Positions 35,078 through 44,073 of a stretch of 64,000 nt of DNA are shown here, in pieces; position 1 is the stretch's first letter; every line of letters starts with the position of its first letter. Position numbers and translations under genes: made by a program. This stretch comes from CAZFJG01 sp964410915 (GTDB lineage Bacteria > Synergistota > Synergistia > Synergistales > JAFGMB01). The stretch lies in assembly GCA_964410915.1 (NCBI GenBank), contig CAYPIU010000002.1, positions 62,001 through 126,000 on the forward strand, given 5' to 3'. Below the pieces are notes generated by a model. It searched no databases, was not told the DNA's origin, and saw nothing but the letters and a program-made list of their open reading frames with translations.

Positions 35078-35386
35078 TTAAACATCAATTGATCTCTTTG
35101 TTCCATTTCGGAACAAACCATGGATATTAAGCAATACATGTGTAGAATGCCCCGATTCAAAATAAGCCATACCGCAATTGTTAAACTCGATATCGAAGCC
35201 GCTTTTTAATGACGCAATCCATTTTGTATTTACCTCTTTTAAAAAAAGCTGATACATTTCATGGGACGCTTCCCATCCCTCAGTCTCCAGGGTACCTGAA
35301 AATAAATCTCCCTTATGAATAGACAGTGAGTATATCCATGGATAATATTTCCCTTTAATAGAAATACCTCGTCCTCTGGCTGTCAA
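35078..35386 (-). CDS. Hypothetical protein directly downstream of aspS
   Basis: Not recognised. A 102-codon frame starts at TTG 35386, the base after the aspS stop, and ends just before the terminator. The product is soluble, with an alternating pattern GKYYPWIYSLSIHKGDLFSGT and IEFNNCGMAYFESGHSTHVLLNI that looks like beta strands. The ribosome site is weak (GATGG in the aspS tail), so translation may depend on coupling. Position inside a transcribed unit and amino-acid composition support a real gene; the start is uncertain. Confidence 0.55.
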   Translation of the reverse strand: MTARGRGISIKGKYYPWIYSLSIHKGDLFSGTLETEGWEASHEMYQLFLKEVNTKWIASLKSGFDIEFNNCGMAYFESGHSTHVLLNIHGLFRNGTKRSIDV

Positions 35387-37195
35387 TTATCCATCATCTT
35401 CGTTCAGAATGGCAATTTTAAGTTCTTCAAGCTGTCTTTCATCTACTACTGAAGGAGCTCCAGACATAATACATTGTGCACTTCTTGTTTTTGGAAAAGC
35501 TATTACGTCTCTGATCGATGTTCCTCCACTGAGAAGCATTGCAATCCTGTCCACTCCAAGAGCTATTCCCCCATGCGGGGGGGTACCGGAAGCAAGTGCA
35601 TCAAGAAGAAAACCAAATCTCTCCCGGGCTTCCTCTGGATTCATTTTCAGACAATTAAAGATTTTCGCCTGAACCTCAGGATCATGTATCCTTATAGACC
35701 CTCCACCAACCTCATTACCGTTAAGTACAAGATCATATGCTCTTGAACGGACTTCACCCGGATCAGTATCAAGAAAACCTAAATCTTCAGGAAGAGGCGC
35801 TGTGAATGGATGATGAACAGACGTCCATCTATGATCGTCATCATCCCATTCAAAGAGCGGGAAATGTACCACCCATAAGAATTCCCATCCTTCAGTATCA
35901 ATCACATCATGCTCTCTGGCGAGTTCTATTCTCATCTGTCCGAGAACTTCACATATGTTCAACCATTTTCTGTCAGCCATTACAAACAAGGCATCTCCAT
36001 CTGAAATACCCGCAGATGAAACAAGATCCTGACAATTTTTATCAGTCATGAACTTAACCAGCGGTCCCTTAAGTTCACCATTTTTGACCTGGAAAGGAGC
36101 GATTCCAGCAGCACCAAGTGATTTAGCTCTTTCTTCTACTGCAGAAATCTCCTTTCGGGAAAGGCCTGCCCCATTTTTAAGTGGCAGCCCCCTTACAAAG
36201 CCTCCATCCTCCATAATCTCACGAAATGGAGCAAAATCAATTTCTGCAAATACTGCGGAAAGTTCCTTAATTTCAAAAGGTATCCTGAGATCCGGTTTAT
36301 CACTACCAAAACGATCCATGGCTTCTTTATAACCAATCCTTTTAAAGGGAACTGAAACATTGGCACCCCTGATCTCTTTAAGGAGTCCCTGCATGTAAGG
36401 TTCCATAAGCCCGAAAATATCCTCTTCTGTTATAAAACTCATCTCAATATCCAGTTGTGTAAATTCAGGTTGTCTGTCCGCTCTAAGATCTTCATCCCTG
36501 AAACACTTGACTATCTGGTAGTATCTGTCAAAACCACTGATCATAAGTATCTGTTTAAAGATCTGGGGCGATTGAGGCAAAGCGTAAAAATTGCCCGGAT
36601 TAACTCTGCTTGGAACAAGGTAATCACGAGCACCTTCTGGAGTGGACTTCGTTAAGACAGGAGTCTCTATATCGATAAAACCTCTTGAATCAAGGTATTT
36701 TCGAGTAAACATTGTCATCTTGTACCTGTCTCTGATATTTTTCTGCATTTTATCTCTTCTCAGGTCAAGGTACCTGTGTCTTAATCTATGATTCTCATCA
36801 ACATTATCTTCAGCGGAAGAAAGTGCAAAAGGAAGAGGTGCCGCAGGTGAAAGAAGTATAAGATCATTGACTGCAACTTCAATCCTGCCGGTTTTTAAAG
36901 ACGGGTTTTCTGTACCTTCAGGTCTTTTACGAACTATTCCTTTCACTGCAACAACAAATTCGCTCCTGAGATCCTTGGCTGTTTCATGAACACCCGGGAC
37001 ATCTTCCGGATTAATTACGATCTGTACCACTGAAGAATAATCCCAGAGCTCTATAAAAATTATACCGCCAAGATCCCTTCTTTTTCTGACCCAGCCATTC
37101 AGGAGAACTTCCTGTCCTTCATTTTCTTCTGAAACCATTCCACAATAGATATTTCTTTTCCATTTCTCATCAAAGATCACTACATTGTCAGCCAT
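35387..37195 (-). CDS. aspS: Aspartyl-tRNA synthetase
   Basis: Class II synthetase charging tRNA-Asp, bacterial type with 602 residues. It has an OB-fold anticodon domain (GWVRKRRDLGGIIFIELWDY), motif 2 (FRDEDLRADRQPEFTQLDIE), the GAD insertion (about 290-400) and motif 3 (HGGIALGVDRIAMLL). Whether it is discriminating or also charges tRNA-Asn cannot be read here, and no gatCAB is in the window. GGAGG precedes the ATG. It lies 31 bases after hisS. Confidence 0.97.
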   Translation of the reverse strand: MADNVVIFDEKWKRNIYCGMVSEENEGQEVLLNGWVRKRRDLGGIIFIELWDYSSVVQIVINPEDVPGVHETAKDLRSEFVVAVKGIVRKRPEGTENPSLKTGRIEVAVNDLILLSPAAPLPFALSSAEDNVDENHRLRHRYLDLRRDKMQKNIRDRYKMTMFTRKYLDSRGFIDIETPVLTKSTPEGARDYLVPSRVNPGNFYALPQSPQIFKQILMISGFDRYYQIVKCFRDEDLRADRQPEFTQLDIEMSFITEEDIFGLMEPYMQGLLKEIRGANVSVPFKRIGYKEAMDRFGSDKPDLRIPFEIKELSAVFAEIDFAPFREIMEDGGFVRGLPLKNGAGLSRKEISAVEERAKSLGAAGIAPFQVKNGELKGPLVKFMTDKNCQDLVSSAGISDGDALFVMADRKWLNICEVLGQMRIELAREHDVIDTEGWEFLWVVHFPLFEWDDDDHRWTSVHHPFTAPLPEDLGFLDTDPGEVRSRAYDLVLNGNEVGGGSIRIHDPEVQAKIFNCLKMNPEEARERFGFLLDALASGTPPHGGIALGVDRIAMLLSGGTSIRDVIAFPKTRSAQCIMSGAPSVVDERQLEELKIAILNEDDG

Positions 37196-37226
37196 TTATA
37201 TACCTCCAATAAAACTTTCATCATCA

Positions 37227-38495
37227 TTAACAATTTTCCTTTTCCAGAAAACTGACCAGTTTATCTCTACCTACTTGATCCTGTTCTCCCGTTTCAAGAT
37301 TTTTAACAGTAACAACACCTCTAGAGACTTCATCTTCCCCGAGAATACATACAAAAGATGCTCCTTTGTTGACAGCAGCCTTAAATTGAGCCTTCATACC
37401 CCTGTTCATATAATCCATATCGGCAGATACATGATCATTACTTCTTAATTCGGACATAAGGGAAAAAGCATCAATACGTGTTTCCTCCTGGGCTGCTATT
37501 ATATAAACATTAATACCGGGCTTTTCTCCGAAGCTGCATTTCTGTTGGTCCATTACAAGAACTATCCTTTCCAGTCCTGCTGCAAATCCTACACCAGGAA
37601 GGTGGGGACCTCCAACCTCATCTGAAAGGTTATCATATCTGCCGCCACCACATACTGCATTCTGAGAGCCAAGTTCTCCTGAAAGGATCTCAAAAGCAGT
37701 TTTAGTATAATAATCAAGACCTCTCACGAGCCTTTTATCAAGGTGATATTGGATATTAAGATGCTTAAGTCCCTTGATCACTTTATCAAAATGTTCGCGA
37801 CAATCATCACACAGACTTGAGTATATGTCAGGTGCTTTTTCTGTTATCTCCCGGCATTGAGGCTTTTTACAATCTAGTATCCTGAGCGGATTTCTTTCAA
37901 ATCGGGTTTTACATGTATCACAAAGCCGATCAAGATCAGCCCTGAAATAGTCTTTTAATTTTTCTTTGTACGCAGGCCTGCATTGTGGGCACCCTACTGA
38001 ATTAACGAGTACATCAAGATTTGAAAGCCCAAGGTGACTGTAAAGGTCAAGAGCGAGTTTTATTACTTCAACATCGACAAAGGGATGATCCGAACCCAGA
38101 CTTTCAAAATCCAGTTGCCAGAACTGACGATATCTTCCTTTCTGTGGACGTTCGTAGCGAAACATAGGTCCATAACACCAGAGTTTTACAGGTTGATGCT
38201 GATTACTGAACTTGTTCTGGTTATAAGCACGTACCATAGACGCAGTCGCCTCTGGACGGAGAGTCAGGCTTCTCTCAGACCTGTCCTGAAAAGTATACAT
38301 CTCCTTTTCGACTACATCTGTTGTTTCTCCTATTCCTCTGGAAAAAAGTTCTGTATGTTCAAAAACAGGAAGATGGATCTCCCTGTAGCCGAATATTTCT
38401 GCAATATCTTTAGCCTTATCCAGAACATAAGACCATTTCCAGGATTCATCAGGTAAAATATCTCTTACTCCTCTTGGAGCCTTTATCGTAGACAT
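37227..38495 (-). CDS. hisS: Histidyl-tRNA synthetase
   Basis: Class II synthetase charging tRNA-His. Motif 2 (FRYERPQKGRYRQFWQLDFE) and the histidine motifs LVRGLDYYTKTAFEI and VCGGGRYDNL are present, with the C-terminal anticodon-binding domain from about residue 325. The ATG at 38495 is eight bases after GGAGG; a TTG one codon earlier is possible. The 422 residues are normal. It precedes aspS in the arrangement common in low-G+C bacteria. Confidence 0.97.
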   Translation of the reverse strand: MSTIKAPRGVRDILPDESWKWSYVLDKAKDIAEIFGYREIHLPVFEHTELFSRGIGETTDVVEKEMYTFQDRSERSLTLRPEATASMVRAYNQNKFSNQHQPVKLWCYGPMFRYERPQKGRYRQFWQLDFESLGSDHPFVDVEVIKLALDLYSHLGLSNLDVLVNSVGCPQCRPAYKEKLKDYFRADLDRLCDTCKTRFERNPLRILDCKKPQCREITEKAPDIYSSLCDDCREHFDKVIKGLKHLNIQYHLDKRLVRGLDYYTKTAFEILSGELGSQNAVCGGGRYDNLSDEVGGPHLPGVGFAAGLERIVLVMDQQKCSFGEKPGINVYIIAAQEETRIDAFSLMSELRSNDHVSADMDYMNRGMKAQFKAAVNKGASFVCILGEDEVSRGVVTVKNLETGEQDQVGRDKLVSFLEKENC

Positions 38496-38623
38496 CAAAC
38501 GATCCTCCGTTCAGTTAACAGAATGCTGTAAGATTTCCATGCGTTCCACAAGGATGCAATTATACATCAGCATCCTGTGTCTTTCCATTTATAAAGAAGG
38601 TATTGAAACAAACAAGACCTACA

Positions 38624-38657
38624 GAAAAGGCGTGACCGATTAAAGGCCACGCCTTTG
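38624..38657 (-). terminator. Terminator after the first spoVS
   Basis: AAAGGCGTGGCC, a loop, then GGTCACGCCTTTT on the minus strand. Confidence 0.85.
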
Positions 38658-38679
38658 AAAATCTATTTCTGAATAATTG

Positions 38680-38940
38680 CTATCTAGACTCCAGCTGGAA
38701 CTTTATAGCAGTTCTTTCTTCCCCCTCAATTTCGATCTTCTCAAAAGAAGGTATACAGACAAGCTCAATTCCATTCGGTGCTACATAACCGCTTGCAACT
38801 GCAATAGATTTTACAGACTGATTAACAGCGCCTGCTCCTACGGCCTGAACTTCAACTGCACCCTTTTCCCTTAATACAGCCGCTATTGCACCAGCAACAG
38901 ATTTGGGTTGGGATTTCGAAGAAACTTTAAGTACCTCCAT
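38680..38940 (-). CDS. spoVS: Stage V sporulation protein S (copy 1)
   Basis: Small Alba-like nucleic-acid-binding protein of 86 residues; VAGAIAAVLREKGAVEVQAV and APNGIELVCIPSFEKIEIEG are the family signatures. SpoVS affects sporulation and septation in Bacillus, yet occurs in many non-sporulating bacteria. It is about 80% identical by eye to the second copy 300 bases upstream; differences lie mainly at residues 7-9, 42-50 and 67-74. Each copy has its own ribosome site and terminator. Confidence 0.96.
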   Translation of the reverse strand: MEVLKVSSKSQPKSVAGAIAAVLREKGAVEVQAVGAGAVNQSVKSIAVASGYVAPNGIELVCIPSFEKIEIEGEERTAIKFQLESR

Positions 38941-39175
38941 TGAATTCTGCCTCCCTCGAAACAGTAAAATGTTGAGATCGATCGTCTCACCTTAAACGTG
39001 ATATATCCCCCGATAATGTTATTTAATTAGTATATCGTTAAAACATGCAGAATTGCAAGTATTTAACAGTCAAAACAGGACAAATGAAAGTTCACTGGCA
39101 AGGGGAAGATTTTTTAAGATTAAGATAATATCAGTTTTAATCCAGAGATCTCAAAAAGAAAAAGAGGATAATCAA

Positions 39176-39210
39176 TAAAAAGGTGGGGATAGCAATAACA
39201 CCCCCACCAC
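39176..39210 (-). terminator. Terminator after the second spoVS
   Basis: GGTGGGGGTG and CCCCACC arms followed by TTTTT on the minus strand. Confidence 0.85.
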
Positions 39211-39235
39211 TCTGTCATAAAATCAAATAAATCTG

Positions 39236-39496
39236 TTAACGAGCTTCAAGAAGGAATTTTATCGCCGTTCTCTCCTCATTATCGATCATGATCTTTGCAA
39301 AGGAAGGAATACATATAAGGTCTATACCATTTGGCGCCACATAACCTCTTGCAACAGCAATTGCTTTAACTGTCTGGTTGACAGCGCCTGCTCCAACAGC
39401 CTGAACTTCGACAGCACCCTGCTCTCTCAAGACTGCAGCCATGGCCCCTGCAACAGTCTTGGGTTGGGAACTTGCCCCAACTTTAAGCACTTCCAT
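39236..39496 (-). CDS. spoVS: Stage V sporulation protein S (copy 2)
   Basis: Second Alba-fold SpoVS of 86 residues, starting MEVLKVGASSQPKTVAGAM at ATG 39496 after GGGGG; a longer frame would add 17 untypical residues. The two copies are in tandem on the same strand with separate terminators, so they are separate transcripts or partly coupled. Retention of both suggests different roles or a mixed oligomer. Confidence 0.95.
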   Translation of the reverse strand: MEVLKVGASSQPKTVAGAMAAVLREQGAVEVQAVGAGAVNQTVKAIAVARGYVAPNGIDLICIPSFAKIMIDNEERTAIKFLLEAR

Positions 39497-39784
39497 AATT
39501 CTACCCCCTTCAGTACATGGATTGATAGATTGATCAGCTCTGGACAATGAAAAAGCACTAAAACGATAATGATGACGTATTTAATAGTTTATATCTTTAA
39601 TTACTTATTTTCAAGCAGTTTGGATTTTCTCAGTTTGCAAAATATAATTACGCACAAAATTGAAGGGGAGAATTATCAAAACTGAATCTTTTTCTCCTTC
39701 GGAGCTTTAATGATAAAATGCTGTAATCGATATTTATACCTAATGCTGCTTTTATTTTTATCTTAAGGAGGAAAACCTTTATAC

Positions 39785-41944
39785 ATGCCTGAGACATATA
39801 GCAATATGATAGCTAAAGAACTTGAGATTAATACTGAACAAGTCACAAGTACCGTGAACCTCTTTCAGGACGGTTGCACTGTCCCATTCATTGCAAGATA
39901 CAGAAAAGAAATGACAGGTTCCCTGGACGAAACAAAGATAATTGCAATCCGGGACAGGATCACTGAACTCAAAGAACTTGATAAGAGAAAAAACACTATT
40001 ATCAGATCATTAAGAGCAAGAGATCTGCTATCAAAAGAACTTCAACAAAATATAGAAAAGGCAACATCTTTACCTCGACTTGAGGATATTTATCTTCCTT
40101 ACCGTCCCAAAAGAAAGACAAAAGCATCTGTGGCAATAGAGCAGGGTCTTGAAAAACTTGCTGATGAAATTATCAGGGAGAATGGTTTTAACATCCGGGG
40201 AAAGGCATATGATTTTATCTCTCCTGAAGTTGGAATAAATACAGTCGAAGATGCACTCCAGGGAGCCTGTTTTATTATAGCTGCGAGAATAAATGAAAAC
40301 ACTAATGTAAGAAAGATGACTCGCAGACTTTTTGTTGAAAAGGGCAAGATCTACTCAAAAGTGATAGCAGAAGATAGGGATACAGAAAAGAAATACAGGG
40401 ATTATTATGATTTTTCATCCAAATGTAACATATGCCCTTCTCATCGTGTATTAGCTCTATTCCGGGGAGAAAAGGAAAAGATCCTTTCGGTTAAATTGCA
40501 ACCGCCAGAAAATGAAGCTATTTCCAAAATTGAAAATATTATCCTCAAAGGAACCGAATCGGATCCAGTTTTGATAAAATCAGCTATTATTGATAGCTAC
40601 AAGAGACTTTTAGCGCCATCGATGGAAACAGAACTACGTAAAGCAATGAAAAAGAAAGCCGATATTCGATCGATAAAAGTTTTCTCCGATAATCTTTTTC
40701 AACTGTTAATGGCTCCGCCTCTTGGCAGAAAACGAATTCTTGCCATTGACCCCGGGTTCCGTACAGGTTGTAAGGTAGTCTGTCTTGACAGTGATGGTAA
40801 ACTTATTCACCACGAAACAATATTCCCTCATCCTCCACATAATATGAAGGAAAGATCATCTGAGACAATAAGCAGGCTTGTCGATAAGTTTTCCATTGAA
40901 GCTGTATCTATAGGTAATGGAACAGCTGGAAGGGAAACTGAAAAATTCATCAGGTCTCTTGATCTTAGCCAGGTAATTGTAACTTCAGTAAACGAAAACG
41001 GGGCATCGGTCTACTCAGCTTCAGAAGCGGCAAGAGAAGAATTCCCTAATGAAGATATTACAGTCAGAGGAGCAGTATCAATAGGACGAAGACTTATGGA
41101 CCCTTTATCTGAACTTGTAAAGATCGACCCTAAATCTATTGGTGTAGGACAGTATCAACATGATGTTGATCAGAAAATGCTTCGCCAGAGCCTTGAAGAT
41201 GTTGTGATCCATTGTGTAAATAGAGTCGGTGTCGATCTGAATACTGCAAGCAGTTATCTTCTTTCTTATGTTTCCGGCATAGGGAAATCAGTTGCCGGAA
41301 ACATTTATATTTACAGGACAGAAAACGGCCCTTTCAGATCAAGGAATGATCTGTTAAAGGTCCCCGGCCTTGGACCGTCTGTTTTCCGTCAATGCGCTGG
41401 TTTCTTAAGATTGCCCGGGGCTTCAGATCCTCTTGATACGACTGCAGTTCATCCTGAAAATTATGATACAGTGAAGAGAATGGCAAAGGATAGCGGATGC
41501 TCAATTAAAGATCTGATCGAGAATAGCAGCCTGAGAAACAGTATCGACATAAAAAAGTATGTAGATAAGCAAACAGGAATGCCAACATTAACTGATATTG
41601 TTAATGAACTGGCAAAACCGGGACGAGACCCCCGTAATGAGTTTTCTGTATTTGAATTCAGGGAAGATATCCAGTCTATTGATGATCTTAAAGAAGGAAT
41701 GATAATACCCGGGATCGTCACTAATGTAACAGATTTTGGAGCATTTGTGGATATAGGTATCCACCATGATGGTCTCATTCACATAAGCAGAATTGGTAAG
41801 AAGTTTGTAAAACACCCCTCTATGGTCCTGAGCATAGGTCAGAAACTGAACAGCAAAGTAATAGATATCGATGTTTCGAGAAACCGGATCTCATTAGCTT
41901 TAGAAGAGAGACAAAAGAAAGAAGCTGAAAACCATGAATCTTAG
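39785..41944 (+). CDS. tex: Tex-family transcription/RNA-binding protein
   Basis: 719-residue nucleic-acid-binding protein (Tex/YdcI) linked to transcription and stress tolerance. The order is an N-terminal helical HTH part (DEIIRE, GSLDETKIIAIRDRITELK), a YqgF/RNase H-like domain (ILAIDPGFRTGCKVVCLDSDG), helix-hairpin-helix motifs (RSRNDLLKVPGLGPSVFRQC) and a C-terminal S1 domain (GIVTNVTDFGAFVDIGIHHD). TAAGGAGG precedes the ATG. It overlaps the next gene by 11 bases. Confidence 0.96.
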   Translation: MPETYSNMIAKELEINTEQVTSTVNLFQDGCTVPFIARYRKEMTGSLDETKIIAIRDRITELKELDKRKNTIIRSLRARDLLSKELQQNIEKATSLPRLEDIYLPYRPKRKTKASVAIEQGLEKLADEIIRENGFNIRGKAYDFISPEVGINTVEDALQGACFIIAARINENTNVRKMTRRLFVEKGKIYSKVIAEDRDTEKKYRDYYDFSSKCNICPSHRVLALFRGEKEKILSVKLQPPENEAISKIENIILKGTESDPVLIKSAIIDSYKRLLAPSMETELRKAMKKKADIRSIKVFSDNLFQLLMAPPLGRKRILAIDPGFRTGCKVVCLDSDGKLIHHETIFPHPPHNMKERSSETISRLVDKFSIEAVSIGNGTAGRETEKFIRSLDLSQVIVTSVNENGASVYSASEAAREEFPNEDITVRGAVSIGRRLMDPLSELVKIDPKSIGVGQYQHDVDQKMLRQSLEDVVIHCVNRVGVDLNTASSYLLSYVSGIGKSVAGNIYIYRTENGPFRSRNDLLKVPGLGPSVFRQCAGFLRLPGASDPLDTTAVHPENYDTVKRMAKDSGCSIKDLIENSSLRNSIDIKKYVDKQTGMPTLTDIVNELAKPGRDPRNEFSVFEFREDIQSIDDLKEGMIIPGIVTNVTDFGAFVDIGIHHDGLIHISRIGKKFVKHPSMVLSIGQKLNSKVIDIDVSRNRISLALEERQKKEAENHES

Positions 41945-43190
41945 TAAAGCTGAACACTTCGATGTTGCCGTTACTGGAGGCGGTCCTGCTGGACTTATTG
42001 CAGCAGCCACAGCAGCATCTTCTGGGAAAAAAGTAATACTTCTGGAAAAAAATGACAAACTTGGAAGAAAACTCGCGATCACTGGAAACGGAAGATGTAA
42101 TATAACCAACTTTGAACCGGATGTTAGTGATCTTGTTGATAAATACGGTAAGAATGGCAATTTCCTCTTTTCGGGTTTTACAACTTTCGGGCCCTCGGAA
42201 ACAATAAGTTTTTTTAATTCTATGGGTCTTGAAACAAAGGTGGAAAGGGGTAAAAGAGTATTTCCAGCAAGTGATATTTCACATGATGTTGTAAAAGTAC
42301 TAATATCATTTCTGGAAAGATACAACGTTACCATACGTTTGAATTCCAGGGTCAGAGATATAAAAATAAAGGATTCCATGGTGCAGGGGATCGTACTCGA
42401 AGATACTATCATACAGGCAGATAAATATATTATCTGTACCGGAGGAAAATCATACCCTTCAACAGGATCAACCGGAGACGGATACACCCTTGCAATATCT
42501 GCAGGACATTCTATTGTCGAACCTGAACCTTCAATTGTACCTGTAAGGGTTAAAGAACCATGGGTAAAAGATCTCATGGGCCTTTCCCTGAAAAACACAG
42601 GGCTAACTGCATATACCGGAAGAAAAAAGATCATATCACGGTTTGGAGAAATGCTTTTTACACATTTCGGTATAAGTGGCCCTATAGTAATGGACGCAAG
42701 TAAAATCATGCTTAGCGCTTACAGAAAAAAACCTGTAAATATCTACCTTGATCTTAAACCTGCACTTGACCATGATAAGCTTGATAAAAGAATTCAGCGA
42801 GACTTTCATAAACATAAAGGCAAATTTATATTTAGTGCACTCAAAGATCTTCTCCCTTCAGCTTTGATACCAATTGTTTTAAACATATCAGGCGTTGAAA
42901 ATGAAATCAGAGTTGATGAACTGGAAAGATCGGACAGGAAGAATATCGTAAATACAATAAAAGCAATACCTCTGACATTCAATGGATCACTTGGATTTGA
43001 CTGGGCAATTGTAACAAGCGGTGGAATAGCACTTAAGGAAATTGACCCCGGGAGCATGAGATCAAAGCTGGTTGATAATCTGTATTTTGCAGGAGAAGTG
43101 CTTGACCTTGACGGCCCCACCGGCGGCTTTAATCTTCAGATCTGCTGGACAACTGGATATATTGCCGGAAAAGCAGTTTCTTTTCAATAA
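41934..43190 (+). CDS. HI0933/BaiN-family flavoprotein
   Basis: FAD-dependent oxidoreductase of 418 residues. The dinucleotide site FDVAVTGGGPAGLIAAATAA is followed by LGRKLAITGNGRCNITNF, the family hallmark. IICTGGKSYPSTGSTGDGY and the C-terminal NLYFAGEVLDLDGPTGGFNL confirm it. The substrate is unknown for most members; BaiN-type relatives act on bile-acid intermediates, but that cannot be assumed here. The 11-base overlap with tex implies coupling. Confidence 0.94.
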   Translation: MNLSKAEHFDVAVTGGGPAGLIAAATAASSGKKVILLEKNDKLGRKLAITGNGRCNITNFEPDVSDLVDKYGKNGNFLFSGFTTFGPSETISFFNSMGLETKVERGKRVFPASDISHDVVKVLISFLERYNVTIRLNSRVRDIKIKDSMVQGIVLEDTIIQADKYIICTGGKSYPSTGSTGDGYTLAISAGHSIVEPEPSIVPVRVKEPWVKDLMGLSLKNTGLTAYTGRKKIISRFGEMLFTHFGISGPIVMDASKIMLSAYRKKPVNIYLDLKPALDHDKLDKRIQRDFHKHKGKFIFSALKDLLPSALIPIVLNISGVENEIRVDELERSDRKNIVNTIKAIPLTFNGSLGFDWAIVTSGGIALKEIDPGSMRSKLVDNLYFAGEVLDLDGPTGGFNLQICWTTGYIAGKAVSFQ

Positions 43191-43202
43191 ACAAGTCCCT
43201 GT

Positions 43203-43231
43203 TTGACACTCTAAATTGACGGTGTTATGCT
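43203..43231 (+). promoter_or_regulatory. Promoter of the dodecin gene
   Basis: TTGACA (43203-43208), a 17-base spacer and TATGCT (43226-43231); the start codon is 38 bases on. Confidence 0.8.
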
Positions 43232-43268
43232 CAAAAGAAATTAAACATTAAAAGGGGGAGCACCGAGA

Positions 43269-43475
43269 ATGAGTGTTTACAAAATAATAGAATTGGTGGG
43301 GACAAGCGAGAAATCATGGGAAGATGCTGCTTCTGCTGCTATGAGTACTGCAGGAAAACATCTTAAGGATATACGTATAGCCGAGGTATGTAAACTCGAT
43401 ATTCATATTGATGAAAAAGGTCAACAGCTGTACAGGACTAGATTGAGTGTTTCCTTCAAGTATCATGATGAATAG
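43269..43475 (+). CDS. Dodecin
   Basis: 68-residue flavin-storage protein that forms a hollow dodecamer. It begins MSVYKIIELVGTSEKSWEDA and has HLKDIRIAEVCKLDIHIDEKG and RTRLSVSFKYHDE, matching the family along its whole length. The tryptophan that stacks on the flavin is in KSWEDA. AAAGGGGGAG precedes the ATG. It lies next to a flavoprotein gene. Confidence 0.95.
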   Translation: MSVYKIIELVGTSEKSWEDAASAAMSTAGKHLKDIRIAEVCKLDIHIDEKGQQLYRTRLSVSFKYHDE

Positions 43476-43582
43476 TTTTGGGTTTTTTCATTAATTAATA
43501 ACCATTCCTGGATTTAATTAAATTGCATTCCCAATGATCTGGAATTAGGAAACGGTAATTTTTACACTACAAAATGTTTTTC

Positions 43583-43640
43583 TCTTGAAAATATAAGCTG
43601 GACGGGAAAATCTTTTCCCGTCCAGCTTATATTTTCAAGA
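43583..43640. repeat. Perfect 28-bp inverted repeat, probable bidirectional terminator
   Basis: Positions 43583-43610 are the exact reverse complement of 43613-43640, with only TC between. The centre is GGACGGGAAAA, TC, TTTTCCCGTCC. It lies between the convergent dodecin and yerC genes, and the outer arms provide A/T-rich ends on both strands (ATATTTTC), as in a two-way terminator, but a 28-bp flawless stem is unusually long. Confidence 0.85.
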
Positions 43641-43666
43641 TATCTTATATACTGATCTGATCAGTT

Positions 43667-43960
43667 TCAGCCTTTGTCCTGGAGTCTGTCAAGTACTACC
43701 TTATAACCATCTGCACCATAATCAAGACATTTTTTAACCCGGCTTATCGTAGCAGTACTTGCTCCGGTTTCCTGAGCAATATTCGGATATGTCTCACCTT
43801 CAGAAAGTTTTCTTGCAACCTCAAGTCTCTGAGCAAGCGCTCTTATCTCACCTATCGTCGCAACATCTTCAAGAAAGTCATATACTTCTTCAACACTTTC
43901 AAGACCCAGAAAAGCCTTGGCAAGTTGTTCAGTAAGATCATCTTTCCATTTTTGTGCCAT
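43667..43960 (-). CDS. yerC: YerC/YecD family (TrpR-related) DNA-binding protein
   Basis: 97 residues from ATG 43960, behind GGGAGGTGA. The TrpR-like core reads DFLEDVATIGEIRALAQRLEVA, then LSEGETYPNIAQETGASTAT and ISRVKKCLDYG, the HTH. In Bacillus YerC lies in a DNA-repair gene neighbourhood; its target is undefined. No tryptophan genes adjoin it, so it should not be called the trp repressor. Confidence 0.92.
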   Translation of the reverse strand: MAQKWKDDLTEQLAKAFLGLESVEEVYDFLEDVATIGEIRALAQRLEVARKLSEGETYPNIAQETGASTATISRVKKCLDYGADGYKVVLDRLQDKG

Positions 43961-44002
43961 TGTTTTACTCACCTCCCTGATTAAACATCCATACGGGCAA
44001 AG

Positions 44003-44031
44003 ATATTATCACTTCACAACACGAAAATCAA
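44003..44031 (-). promoter_or_regulatory. Promoter of yerC
   Basis: TTGATT (44031-44026), a 17-base spacer and TAATAT (44008-44003), about 43 bases upstream of the ATG. Confidence 0.7.
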
Positions 44032-44073
44032 GAAAGTCAGAAACGAAAACATGTTTTTCATAAATGCAAAAAC

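Noticed and set aside
41900..42709. 269-codon minus-strand frame inside the flavoprotein gene
   Set aside because: Antisense to a clear HI0933-type gene, Ser/Pro/Phe-rich composition of a shadow frame, no ribosome site.
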